Of a stretch of DNA of 44,437 bases, positions 13,335 to 20,686 are shown piece after piece. The stretch comes from a virus: positions 1 through 44,437 of IMG/VR virus record IMGVR_UViG_3300028615_000092, one strand, 5' to 3'. Under the pieces are notes generated by a model. It made no database searches and was not told the DNA's origin. It saw only the letters and a program-made list of their open reading frames with translations. The position numbers and the translations under genes were made by a program. Position 1 is the first letter of the stretch; each line of letters begins with the position of its first letter.

Positions 13335-14307
13335 CGTCTTCCCCACTTTCAAAAACCGGACCGGTGCGCTCACTGCTCGCGGCTTCCATCTCTTTCAGTT
13401 GCTTGCGCCAGCGCGCGCGGGCAGCACGCTCCTCGCGCAGGTACCAATCCACCTCGTCTCGCAGGTGGTGTTCGCTCCCACGGATGGAGACCTTCTTGTT
13501 CTTGCCGGTTCCCTTCTTCGTGCGCCACGCCGCCCACTTGGTGACCTGGCTTTCCCAGGTGGAGCTGTCCACGCTGTGGAAGGGCAGCTCCCGGATCAGG
13601 TTCACGTCCACGGCGGCGAAGCCGTGCACCTTGCACGGCCAGATGCGTGCGAAGCACTCCTTGTAGAACTTGATCAGCGTGCTCTTGTGCCACTTCTTGC
13701 CGCCGGTGCCCGAGATGGCGATCTTGGGGTAGGTCTTGGCGATCTCCAGCAGCAGTTCTTCCGGCTCGCCCGCGTGGTAGGTGGGGATCGCCGGCACGCC
13801 CTGCCGCCACATCTCTTCTACATTGCGCATTCCGGCTTCCCAGTCGTTGATGACGTCCAAGCCGAAGACCTCCACCAGCTGGTCGTCCTCCTCCAGGAGC
13901 TTCAAGCTGGTGTCGATGAACTGCTGCAGGTCGATCTCCTTCCCGCTGTGGAACGCAGAGAAGGCGCCGGAATCCATGGCCCAATCGTGGATATCGTAGT
14001 CGTGGCGGTTCTTCTGCCACTGGTCCAGGTACGGGTAAGCCACGAGCACGCTGGGCTTGTCGATCGTGGCCAGGCCGGGCCGCGGGCCCAGCCCGGTGCG
14101 AAGCGCGTAGGCGGGGCCGGAGTACGCAAGGCGCACCTGCGTCACGGGCCGCCCCAGAGCCAGATGTAGTCCGTCCACCAACCGGTGAGAGGCAGAACGG
14201 TCCACCACGTCGCCCGTCTCGATGCAGATGGCCAGCTCAAGACGCACGCAGAACCACTGGAGCAGGACGAAGTTGAGGGTGCCCAACCAGGAACGGAACG
14301 GGTTCAC
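13294..14307 (-). CDS. dpdA: DpdA-like DNA guanine transglycosylase (TGT family)
   Basis: This 337-residue protein has a core (about 85-300) that follows the phage DpdA/TGT barrel: SVLVAYPYL, HDWAMDSGAFSAF (the D-S-G element equivalent to TGT's substrate Asp), FGLDVINDW, VPAIPTYHAGE, IAISGTGG, KVHGFAAVD, and FHSVDSSTW (the second, nucleophile-type Asp). DpdA exchanges G for preQ0 in DNA. The first ~60 residues (from VNPFRSWLGTLNFVLLQWFCVRLELA) are hydrophobic and resemble an unrelated small phage protein, apparently fused in frame. Internal GTGs at 14145 and 14136 could start the enzyme proper. The chosen GTG (14307) overlaps the upstream stop. Confidence 0.85.
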   Translation of the reverse strand: MNPFRSWLGTLNFVLLQWFCVRLELAICIETGDVVDRSASHRLVDGLHLALGRPVTQVRLAYSGPAYALRTGLGPRPGLATIDKPSVLVAYPYLDQWQKNRHDYDIHDWAMDSGAFSAFHSGKEIDLQQFIDTSLKLLEEDDQLVEVFGLDVINDWEAGMRNVEEMWRQGVPAIPTYHAGEPEELLLEIAKTYPKIAISGTGGKKWHKSTLIKFYKECFARIWPCKVHGFAAVDVNLIRELPFHSVDSSTWESQVTKWAAWRTKKGTGKNKKVSIRGSEHHLRDEVDWYLREERAARARWRKQLKEMEAASSERTGPVFESGEDDDGTAGGAEAAHV

Positions 14308-14480
14308 TTGCGCCTCTTCTTCGGCATCAGCCGCTCGAACAGAAGGGTGCGCACGACGTCGGACTTGTTGACGTTGGCTCCCGGGTTGGCCTTCTGCTGA
14401 CGGACCACCTCCCTGTCCAGGAGCTTTGCCAGCACCCTTGGGATGCGGACATACAGCACGCTGTCGTTGGAGCCGGTCAT
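14304..14480 (-). CDS. Small ribbon-helix-helix-like protein
   Basis: This 58-residue protein starts at an ATG overlapping the ParB-like stop (ATGA, 14477-14480) and ends overlapping the dpdA start (GTGA). The sequence VLYVRIPRVLAKLLDREV followed by NKSDVVRTLLFERL has the strand-helix-helix pattern of CopG/Arc-type DNA-binding proteins, with a basic PKKRRK tail. A regulator or DNA-tethering factor for the modification genes is plausible. Confidence 0.65.
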   Translation of the reverse strand: MTGSNDSVLYVRIPRVLAKLLDREVVRQQKANPGANVNKSDVVRTLLFERLMPKKRRK

Positions 14481-15136
14481 GGGTTCCTGTTCTGCCAGTA
14501 TTCGGCCAGCGTCGCCACGCCCAGTCCGTCCGAGTCCTCGGGGTGCAGCGCATTCTTGGCGCGCATCGAGGACAGGACGCGCTGCAGAATCTCGTGCTCC
14601 GAGTCGGACATGGTGATGGTGTGCTTGCGCGACACGTCATCTCCGCTGGGGAGCCCGCCGCTGTCCCCGGCGGTAGGCGGAGACCAGTCCGCCTTCATCA
14701 TGTTGTCGATCTCTTCCTGGCTCCAGCCCAGGGACTCGATGTCGAAGCCGGGCTCCTGCTGCAGCGTGTCGATCTGGTCCACGAGCTGCTCGAAGTTCCA
14801 CTCCGACAGCTCACCGGTGCGGTTGTCTGCCAGGGCGTAGCCGTTGGCCTCAGTGGGCGCTTCGTCCACCACCACGGCAGCCACGTGAGTCCACCCCAAG
14901 CGCTTGGCCGCTTCGACGGTGCCGTTGCCGGCCTTCACCGTCATGGTGTCCTCGTGGACCACGATGGGCTTGCGCTGCTTGTAGCGCTGGAGCGACTTCT
15001 CGATGCCGGCCAGGCTGCGCTCGTCATGCATCCGCGCGTTCTCCGGGTCCAGCACGATCGCATCGATCGGGATGGCCAGCGGCTGCAGCTGCGGGACGAT
15101 GTGGCTCAGGTCTGGCGCGGGCGCGGGATCGGTCAC
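14477..15136 (-). CDS. ParB-like nuclease-domain protein of the modification cluster
   Basis: This 219-residue protein has a ParB/sulfiredoxin-type fold at about residues 20-110. It has IDAIVLDPENARMHDERSLAGIEKSL, then KPIVVHEDTMTVKAGNGTVEAAKRLGW, where GNGT-x-x-AAK matches the ParB GxGxxRxxA site, then ALADNRTGELSEWN. Such proteins accompany phage DNA methylases. A ParB-like protein (DpdB) also accompanies DpdA in bacterial 7-deazaguanine islands. The GTG start at 15136 is 6 nt after AAGGGGG. Its C-terminal third is polar and unassigned. Target-site selection or ATP-driven assistance to DpdA is an inference from context. Confidence 0.78.
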   Translation of the reverse strand: MTDPAPAPDLSHIVPQLQPLAIPIDAIVLDPENARMHDERSLAGIEKSLQRYKQRKPIVVHEDTMTVKAGNGTVEAAKRLGWTHVAAVVVDEAPTEANGYALADNRTGELSEWNFEQLVDQIDTLQQEPGFDIESLGWSQEEIDNMMKADWSPPTAGDSGGLPSGDDVSRKHTITMSDSEHEILQRVLSSMRAKNALHPEDSDGLGVATLAEYWQNRNP

Positions 15137-15185
15137 GGGCTTCCCCCTTGGTGAAGCGCAGTGTCGTTGGTAGGGGGCACCTTTT

Positions 15186-16064
15186 TCAAGACCTGTTTCG
15201 TGGTTTGCCCGCTGCAACACTGGCTGGGATGGCGGCTGGCTCTTCTTCTTCCAGCTCGCAGCCGTTGCCCGGCTTGGCCCAGAAGCCGTTCAACTCCCCG
15301 AAACCCGGCACTTCGCAGAGACCGCGGGCCAGTGCGCGCTTGGGATCCGTGCACCACGGCCGCTTTTCGTCCTTCCTGCAGCCCCAAGCGATCGGCTTGC
15401 CCGGCGCTAGCTCGATCTCGTGCCGCACCCAAGCCTTGACCATGGCGTCCCGGTACTTCTCCCAGAACGGCGCGGCGATCTCCCACTCCCCAGTCCACGG
15501 GTCCTCGTCCCACCCGTCCGGCTTCTCCGCACCGCGGCAAGGCAGGGTGCTGGTCCACCGCTGTCGGGGGCGCGTCAGCTCCTTCTGGCGTCCGACATGG
15601 GGGCTGAGGCGGTACATCACCGCCAGCCAGTTGGGGCCCAGCTTGGCGTTGTTCAGGACGACGTTGGCGATGCCGTGGTGGTCCTGGGTGATCGCGCCTT
15701 CCGTGCCGCCGCCGGCCTCGAAGCGGAGTGGCCGCGAGTCCTCGCTGATCCCCATGCGTGCCAGCTGGCAACCCTGGCGCAGGGTGCGCCGCCGGGAGGA
15801 CTCCGCCAGCTCCCTCGCCGCGCGCTCCCGCTGGCCGAGCTGGTAGGCGCTCAGGCCCGTCATCTTCTCGTGCGTGCTCATTCGGGAAGCGGCGATGTCG
15901 GCCAGCACCACCGGGTCGTCCGCGGGCGGCAGCTCCGGCACCTCCGCGCGCACCACCTCATCTTGGGGGTCCGGGGTCGCGTCCACAGCCACACCAGCGT
16001 CCGGCACGGAACGGTCGATCTGGCAGCCGGTTACGAGAAGTAGGATATAAGCGTACTTTTTCAT
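15186..16064 (-). CDS. Predicted lipoprotein, possible cell-wall hydrolase
   Basis: This 292-residue protein has a short lipoprotein signal peptide (MKKYAYILLLVTGC, lipobox LVTGC). An acidic/proline linker follows, then a domain beginning RFEAGGGTEGAI and HHGIANVVLNNA. This pattern (EAxG ... ANVVLN) recalls SleB/CwlJ-type hydrolases, but the match is weak. The C-terminal third has scattered Cys/Trp (PCRGAEKPDGW, WGCRKDEKRPWC). If exported and lipidated it would sit in the periplasm or outer membrane, which suggests a Gram-negative host. Possible jobs are lysis, superinfection exclusion or envelope modification. GGAGACTGT precedes the ATG. Confidence 0.65.
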   Translation of the reverse strand: MKKYAYILLLVTGCQIDRSVPDAGVAVDATPDPQDEVVRAEVPELPPADDPVVLADIAASRMSTHEKMTGLSAYQLGQRERAARELAESSRRRTLRQGCQLARMGISEDSRPLRFEAGGGTEGAITQDHHGIANVVLNNAKLGPNWLAVMYRLSPHVGRQKELTRPRQRWTSTLPCRGAEKPDGWDEDPWTGEWEIAAPFWEKYRDAMVKAWVRHEIELAPGKPIAWGCRKDEKRPWCTDPKRALARGLCEVPGFGELNGFWAKPGNGCELEEEEPAAIPASVAAGKPRNRS

Positions 16065-16077
16065 ACAGACAGTCTCC

Positions 16078-16596
16078 TCACCCGGTCGTTACCCTGCCGC
16101 CCTTCACGTGCAGACGCAACGTAGGCTGAAGGGTCTCCACCAATGTGGAAGAGTGCGAAATGACGACCACGCACCGGGTCTGCGCCAGCTCCGCCAGCGC
16201 CGCGCACACGGCCCCCGCGCCCTCCCCGTCGAGCGCGTCGAAAACCTCGTCGAAGAAGAGCGTGCCCTGCCCGTCCCGGCCGCTGGCGGCCTGTGAGACC
16301 TCCGCCAGCGCCAGGAGGAGGGCGATGTCGATGCGGCGCCGCTCACCGCCGCTGGCGGCCTTGTAGCCGAACCCGCCGCCTGCGCCGGCCACCTTGAGCG
16401 CGATGGCGTCAGAGACGCCGCCAGACGCCTTCTCGGAGTAGGGGTCCAGGGTCAGCTCCAGGCCCTCGCCCGCCACCTTGGCCAGCCAGTAGTTCGCAAC
16501 CGCTTCGATCCCCCGCAGCGCCTCGCCCAACACGTGGGCCCGGACGCCCCGGACGCCCAGCACCTGCTCGACGGCCTCCAGCGTGTGGACTTCCAC
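16078..16596 (-). CDS. sbcC: SbcC/Rad50-like ATPase, C-terminal fragment after frameshift
   Basis: This frame holds the C-terminal ATPase half. It has the ABC signature ASGGERRRIDIALLLALAEVS, Walker B GTLFFDEVFDALDGEG and the H-loop VVISHSS. The frame stays open upstream without any start codon to about 16790, encoding the returning coiled coil (TQQIQAIEAAAKAAQKTQ...). A GTG at 16596 is therefore only a formal start. The N-terminal half lies in the frame of 16649-17740, and the two must be joined by a +1 shift near 16770-16795. Together they make a complete SMC-like nuclease ATPase partner for the SbcD-like protein. Confidence 0.8.
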   Translation of the reverse strand: MEVHTLEAVEQVLGVRGVRAHVLGEALRGIEAVANYWLAKVAGEGLELTLDPYSEKASGGVSDAIALKVAGAGGGFGYKAASGGERRRIDIALLLALAEVSQAASGRDGQGTLFFDEVFDALDGEGAGAVCAALAELAQTRCVVVISHSSTLVETLQPTLRLHVKGGRVTTG

Positions 16597-16648
16597 CTGG
16601 GCGGCCAGCAGCAGCTGCTTGGTGTTGACGATGTCCCCATTTAGGGTC

Positions 16649-17740
16649 TCAGCGTCCTGCTCCGCCTCTTCCTGGGTTTGGCGTGCCTGCGCGCGGGCAG
16701 CCTGGGTCTTCTGGGCCGCCTTCGCCGCCGCCTCGATCGCCTGGATCTGCTGCGTGAGGGCCCGGGCGCGCTCCGGCGTAGAGGTCCTGCTTGGCGGCGG
16801 CCCGCCGCTCCCGCGCCGCCTCTGCCTCTGCCTTCTGGGCCCGGGTGCTCTCCCGTGTCTGCTGCAGGTCTGCCTGCAGTGCCTCCTTCAACTCCGGGGG
16901 GATGTCCTGCGCGCAGACCGGGCACGTGTCCGCCGCCAGGCGCTGCACCCGGGCCTCGGCCTCGGCCAGCCGTGCGTCCAGGGCGGCCAGCTCGTCCCTG
17001 GCCTCCCCGTCCTTGGTGGCCAGCGCGCAGATGTCCTGATCCACCTCCGCTACGAAGGCGTGCAGCTCCTTGATCTCCTTCCGCAGCGCCCCGGTCTCCC
17101 CCGCCTCCTCGTGCTCTTCCGGCAGGGTCTTCAGCAGGGTGCGCGCCTCTTCCGCGCGCTGCATGGCCGCCTCCTTGCGCAGCTGCTTCTGCGCGAGCAG
17201 CCGGTCCAGGCGATCCGCTTCCTTGCGCGCCGCCTTCAAGTCGTTGCGGCACGCAGCCAGGCCGGCGTCGAAGCGGTTGCTGCCGAACAGCACGGACTCG
17301 ACCAGCTTCTTCCGTTCTGCGTCTGTGGCGAGGGTGAAGTGGCTGGCGTCCTGCGTGCTGAACGCATGCGTGCGCCGCCACACGTCCCAGGGGCCCACGT
17401 GGGTCTCCAGCTCCGCCTGCGCCTCCTTGGTCCGCTCGAACTTCTTGGGCTTCTCCCCGGCCACGGTGAACTGCAACCGCGTGGTGCTGCCCTTGGCGGT
17501 TCTCGATCGCTTGGCCGTCACGCCGGCGGCGGCGACAGCTACGCTGCAGCTCTTGCCGTCCTGCCACGGGTTGGTGCGCCGCAGCGTCTTGCCCCAGAAG
17601 GCGAAGCTGACGGCCTCCGGGAAGCTGCTCTTGCCCGCGCCGTTCTCACCGGTGATCAGGACAACGCCGGTGTCCGGGAAGTCGACGGAGGTGGCGTCGT
17701 GCGACATGTAGTGCCGCATGGTGATGTCAAGCACCTGCAC
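16649..17740 (-). CDS. sbcC: SbcC/Rad50-like ATPase, N-terminal part
   Basis: This frame begins at GTG 17740 (about 9 nt after GGAGG). It encodes Walker A LITGENGAGKSS within a RecF/SbcC-like head, then AFWGKTLRRTNPW, then a QDASHFTLATDAERKKLVESVLF segment typical of SbcC. A long coiled coil follows, with a zinc hook TCPVCAQDI. After AAAKQDLY the sequence turns into a Gly/Pro/Arg-rich stretch (GDRGGGEGGPEDPG), a clear sign of reading out of frame. The true continuation is in the +1 frame that ends at 16078. SbcC with SbcD processes DNA ends and hairpins. This may be an indel in the assembly, a real mutation or, less likely, programmed frameshifting. Confidence 0.82.
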   Translation of the reverse strand: MQVLDITMRHYMSHDATSVDFPDTGVVLITGENGAGKSSFPEAVSFAFWGKTLRRTNPWQDGKSCSVAVAAAGVTAKRSRTAKGSTTRLQFTVAGEKPKKFERTKEAQAELETHVGPWDVWRRTHAFSTQDASHFTLATDAERKKLVESVLFGSNRFDAGLAACRNDLKAARKEADRLDRLLAQKQLRKEAAMQRAEEARTLLKTLPEEHEEAGETGALRKEIKELHAFVAEVDQDICALATKDGEARDELAALDARLAEAEARVQRLAADTCPVCAQDIPPELKEALQADLQQTRESTRAQKAEAEAARERRAAAKQDLYAGARPGPHAADPGDRGGGEGGPEDPGCPRAGTPNPGRGGAGR

Positions 17741-17927
17741 GTTTGCGTGCCTCCCTCCGTGCCTCGATCCTCTCGTTGGCCCCCACCGCCTTCTGGTACA
17801 GGCGGCGGAAGGCATCTGTTTTGGCGATCGCTTCGTTACGACGAGTGGTCTCCCGTATGAGCTGCAGGAGAACCTTCACCTCGTCGCCGCGCAGCGTAGT
17901 TGGCGCAGCGTCCGGTGCTAGGGTCAT
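17727..17927 (-). CDS. Small helical protein upstream of sbcC
   Basis: This 66-residue protein is mostly charged helix (LLQLIRETTRRNEAIAKTDAFRRL, then AVGANERIEARREARKR). It overlaps the sbcC-like start by 14 bp and the next upstream gene as ATGA (17924-17927). No family is recognised. Confidence 0.65.
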   Translation of the reverse strand: MTLAPDAAPTTLRGDEVKVLLQLIRETTRRNEAIAKTDAFRRLYQKAVGANERIEARREARKRAGA

Positions 17928-18160
17928 CGGCTCTTCAGCGCCCTCGTGGTGCTCTCCAGAGCGCGGACCAGCTTGGCATCGGCCTGCTCCCTGGCGCGCA
18001 GGAGCTTGTTGGTCTCCTGCAGCTCGCGCGCGATCGTCTCCAGCGCTTGGAGCTTCCGCACCTCAGCGGACGACTGGCTCTCTGCCGCTGGCGCGTCCAT
18101 GCCGCAAAGGCAAATCACGATGACAGCCAGCACGGTGCTGATCTTCTTGTAGTCGGTCAT
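17924..18160 (-). CDS. Small exported coiled-coil protein
   Basis: This 78-residue protein has an N-terminal hydrophobic signal (ISTVLAVIVICLCGMDAPAA, with an A-x-A cleavage-like site). A heptad-rich helix follows (EVRKLQALETIARELQETNKLL...). Export to the periplasm and coiled-coil association are likely. The layout recalls phage spanin subunits, but no second lysis partner is adjacent, so I do not assign it. Confidence 0.65.
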   Translation of the reverse strand: MTDYKKISTVLAVIVICLCGMDAPAAESQSSAEVRKLQALETIARELQETNKLLRAREQADAKLVRALESTTRALKSR

Positions 18161-18166
18161 GGCTTC

Positions 18167-18496
18167 CTACTCCATCAAGCGGATGGCGGTCTGCACGTAC
18201 TCGATCTCGACCGCGATCTCATTGAACAGCCGCAGCTGCTCTGGGCTCTCTCCGTAGAGCTTACTCAGTGCGCGCACACGCACCAAGCGCAGCATCCCTT
18301 CGCGAAGCTCGCGCTTGTTCTCTGCAAATTGCAGGCTGTGTATGGCTTGGTGTAGTTGGTCCAGTAGCACCCATTCGTCGCTGGACCGCCTGCGCAGCTT
18401 GGCTTCCAGATCGACCAACCGGGACAGAGTCTCTGGCGGGAGCAACCACGGAGACTCCTCGTGCTCAATCTTCAGTGCTGCCGCTGAGCCGGACAC
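18167..18496 (-). CDS. Hypothetical helical protein
   Basis: This 109-residue, nearly all-helical protein contains ETLSRLVDLEAKLRRRSSDEWVLLDQLHQAIHSLQF and LREGMLRLVRVRALSKLY. A GTG start (18496) lies inside the end of the preceding gene, a 32-bp overlap. No conserved motif is seen. Confidence 0.6.
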   Translation of the reverse strand: MSGSAAALKIEHEESPWLLPPETLSRLVDLEAKLRRRSSDEWVLLDQLHQAIHSLQFAENKRELREGMLRLVRVRALSKLYGESPEQLRLFNEIAVEIEYVQTAIRLME

Positions 18497-18713
18497 CGGC
18501 CGCCAGTCCCTTCTGGAAGAACTCCGTGAGAGAAGCCTCCATCAGCGCCCGTTGCTGCTCCCACCACAGCTTGTCGATCGGCGGAGGCGGCTTCTTGCCC
18601 CAGACGCGATCTACTTCCTCAGCGACGTTTTGGCGGATGGCGGCAACGGCTTGGGCAGCGGGGCTGCCTTCCGTTCCCGGGATCCGTGTTTGGCGTGGGT
18701 CTTCGTTGGCCAT
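18465..18713 (-). CDS. Hypothetical protein
   Basis: This 82-residue protein starts at an ATG 3 nt after the upstream TGA. A polar N-terminus is followed by a helical segment (AAQAVAAIRQNVAEEVDRVW), a proline stretch (KKPPPPID) and WWEQQRALMEASLTEFF. Function unknown. Confidence 0.63.
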   Translation of the reverse strand: MANEDPRQTRIPGTEGSPAAQAVAAIRQNVAEEVDRVWGKKPPPPIDKLWWEQQRALMEASLTEFFQKGLAAGVRLSGSTED

Positions 18714-18716
18714 GGT

Positions 18717-19100
18717 TCAGTGTGCGTAGACGATGACTTCCTTGCTGTTGCGTGGCTGGATGCGCAGGTCATCCATTCCGAGGTGCTCAACGTGCACACC
18801 CTCACCTTGTGAGAGGCGCACGGCGATCACGCGCACCCCGTCCCCCGCGTCATAGCGGAAGCGGACGAGATCTTTCTTGTCCATGATGGTGATCTCTCTG
18901 TAGCCGGGGCGGCGGGCGGTGACGGCGTAGGGGTCCACCCCATCATCCGGTGGTCCGGAGCAGTCGTGCCGCGGCATGTGGTCCGGGCAGAACCGCATCA
19001 GGCACACGTTGCACCGACACGGCGGGTCTTCTGCGGCCAGCCCCAGCAACTGGCCGCACATCTCGCACTCGCACACGTTCTCCACGCCGTCGTCGGTCAC
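18717..19100 (-). CDS. AN1-like zinc-finger protein
   Basis: This 127-residue protein is assigned to a GTG at 19100. Its N-terminal 50 residues carry a dense Cys/His array (CECEMCGQLLG..., CRCNVCLMRFCPDHMPRHDC). The order is CxC..C ... CxC..C....C..H...H.C, similar to AN1 or B-box type zinc fingers. The C-terminal half is a beta-rich domain (DLVRFRYDAGDGVRVIAVRL..., VHVEHLGMDDLRI). Nucleic-acid or protein binding is possible. Confidence 0.65.
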   Translation of the reverse strand: MTDDGVENVCECEMCGQLLGLAAEDPPCRCNVCLMRFCPDHMPRHDCSGPPDDGVDPYAVTARRPGYREITIMDKKDLVRFRYDAGDGVRVIAVRLSQGEGVHVEHLGMDDLRIQPRNSKEVIVYAH

Positions 19101-19111
19101 TTCTTCTTGTA

Positions 19112-19510
19112 TCAGAACGCCTGGGTGCTGCCGACCTTGTCCTCGGCCATCTTCGAGTAGGCAGCGTTGGCCCTGTAGAAGCCGTCCGCCCAGTCCCAGC
19201 GGTCCATCATGAAGCAGCGCACCTGGTCGGTGTCCAGCGTGATGGTCTCCTGGGTGTGCATCTCCAGCATCTCGATCGCCACGTCGTAGGCGTCGGTGTG
19301 GTCCTGCGGCGGCTTGAGCGCGACCTGCACGGAGATCACGTTGCGCTCGCGGATCTGAGCCAGCTTCTTCTCCAGCGCCTTCTCCACCTTCTGAAGGTAG
19401 CCCTCCTTGGCCTCCTTCACGATGGCGGTGTGTTCCGCCCGGTTCTCCTTGAGCTTCGCCAGCACCTTGGCCGTGTCCGCTTCGATTTCCATTCCACTCA
19501 GGTATCTCAT
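19112..19510 (-). CDS. Hypothetical phage protein
   Basis: This 132-residue protein starts at the ATG at 19510, after AGGGGAG. The N-terminus is a long charged helix (KVLAKLKENRAEHTAIVKEAKEGYLQKVEKAL). The C-terminal part has ETITLDTDQVRCFMMDRWDWADGFY, which resembles a recurrent small phage protein of unknown function. It follows the SbcD-like gene by 12 bp. Confidence 0.68.
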   Translation of the reverse strand: MRYLSGMEIEADTAKVLAKLKENRAEHTAIVKEAKEGYLQKVEKALEKKLAQIRERNVISVQVALKPPQDHTDAYDVAIEMLEMHTQETITLDTDQVRCFMMDRWDWADGFYRANAAYSKMAEDKVGSTQAF

Positions 19511-19522
19511 GGGTCTTCTCCC

Positions 19523-20686
19523 CTACTTGTTTAGATACTTGTGCGATCGCGCCGTTACGTCGGCACGATCCACGCCATCTGCCACTTCCAGCTTCTGCAC
19601 GTAGCCCGCGATCGCCGCGCTCAGTGTGTCCGCGCTGGCCGCTGTTCGAGCGGCGGAGCGCGCCGTGCGGGAGGCTTCCTTGCCGTCCGGCATGATGCGC
19701 GCGCCGGCCAACCAGTCGATGTCCTCCAGCCGCTTGGCCCACGCCTCTCTGCCTTCACGGTCTGCGGTGACTTCCAGGAACACGTGGTGGCCGCCCTGCG
19801 CCGCCAGCTTGCAGTGCTCCAGCAGGGTGTCTGGGTCCGGCGTGTCCGGCTTGATCTGCACGAAGCGCGGGGAGGGCACAGGCACCTCCTCGAAGGAGCC
19901 GCCCGCCGACGTGTCCAGGAAAGCCACGCGCCCGTAGCCGTCCAGGCCGGAGTTGTCGAAGCCGGTGGGGGCCAGCGCGCCGATCTGCAGGATGCGCGCT
20001 GCCGTGTGCCAGCTCCGGCGGTCGTGCCAGTTGCCGGCCAGCACGTACTCGATGCTGTGCTTGACGCAGATCTCCGTCAGGGCTTCCACCTGAATGGAGT
20101 CGTTGGCTCCACGCAGCCAGGGTGCCGTCCGGGAATCTGAGATGCCGAGGTGTAGAGCCAGGACACGAGGCTGCCGCAGACGGTGGGGAGACTGGACGGT
20201 CCGTGACCCACCACCCAACGTGCTCGTGCCCTGGCTCAACGCCTCGGCCACCGAGGCATCCAACCAACTGCGCGCCGGCCCGGCTTGGTGGGGAACCAGC
20301 ACCAGCTCCCCTCCGGTGTCCGTCGACAGCGTGCAGGGATTCTCGACGATGTCTGCCACCAACTGCAAGGGCCCAAGGGCGTGATCGCCCTCCGTGTGGC
20401 TCACGACTTCGTGATTTCCCTTCAAAAGCACCACGCGCAGGCCACCTTTCTTGGCTGTGTTGAAGAGGCGCTGGACCTGCGCGTAGATCTGAGGCGCCAT
20501 GTGCGTGCTGTCCGCGAGGTCTCCGCAGACCAGGAACACTTCGGCTTTCCGGTTGATGGCCTCCGTGAGCGCGTATGCCAAGGTCTCCAGGACCAGCTTG
20601 CAGCGTCGGTTGACCCCCGCGTACGTGGGCTTGCCGAAGACCTTGTGGTTGCCCACGTGCACGTCTGCTACGGCGGCGATCTTCAT
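19523..20686 (-). CDS. sbcD: SbcD/Mre11-like DNA nuclease
   Basis: This 387-residue protein starts at an ATG overlapping the upstream stop (ATGA, 20683-20686). It carries calcineurin-like metallophosphoesterase motifs in order: ADVHVGNH (D8, H10), CGDLADS, LKGNHE, LALHLGIS and LAGNWHD. This is the Mre11/SbcD set that coordinates two Mn2+. SbcD cuts DNA ends and hairpins with SbcC. The SbcC-like frames follow downstream with five small genes in between. In phages such pairs (compare T4 gp46/gp47) drive recombination-dependent replication. Confidence 0.88.
   Translation of the reverse strand: MKIAAVADVHVGNHKVFGKPTYAGVNRRCKLVLETLAYALTEAINRKAEVFLVCGDLADSTHMAPQIYAQVQRLFNTAKKGGLRVVLLKGNHEVVSHTEGDHALGPLQLVADIVENPCTLSTDTGGELVLVPHQAGPARSWLDASVAEALSQGTSTLGGGSRTVQSPHRLRQPRVLALHLGISDSRTAPWLRGANDSIQVEALTEICVKHSIEYVLAGNWHDRRSWHTAARILQIGALAPTGFDNSGLDGYGRVAFLDTSAGGSFEEVPVPSPRFVQIKPDTPDPDTLLEHCKLAAQGGHHVFLEVTADREGREAWAKRLEDIDWLAGARIMPDGKEASRTARSAARTAASADTLSAAIAGYVQKLEVADGVDRADVTARSHKYLNK

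Noticed and set aside
17924-18160. i-spanin or o-spanin candidate
   Set aside because: Signal plus coiled coil fits, but no endolysin, holin or partner spanin is adjacent and no convincing lipobox is seen.
19101-19742. Upstream half of a long - strand frame ending at 18717
   Set aside because: It overlaps the 132-residue gene and the sbcD 3' end in another frame and has low-complexity Gly/Arg composition. Only the part from GTG 19100 was kept.
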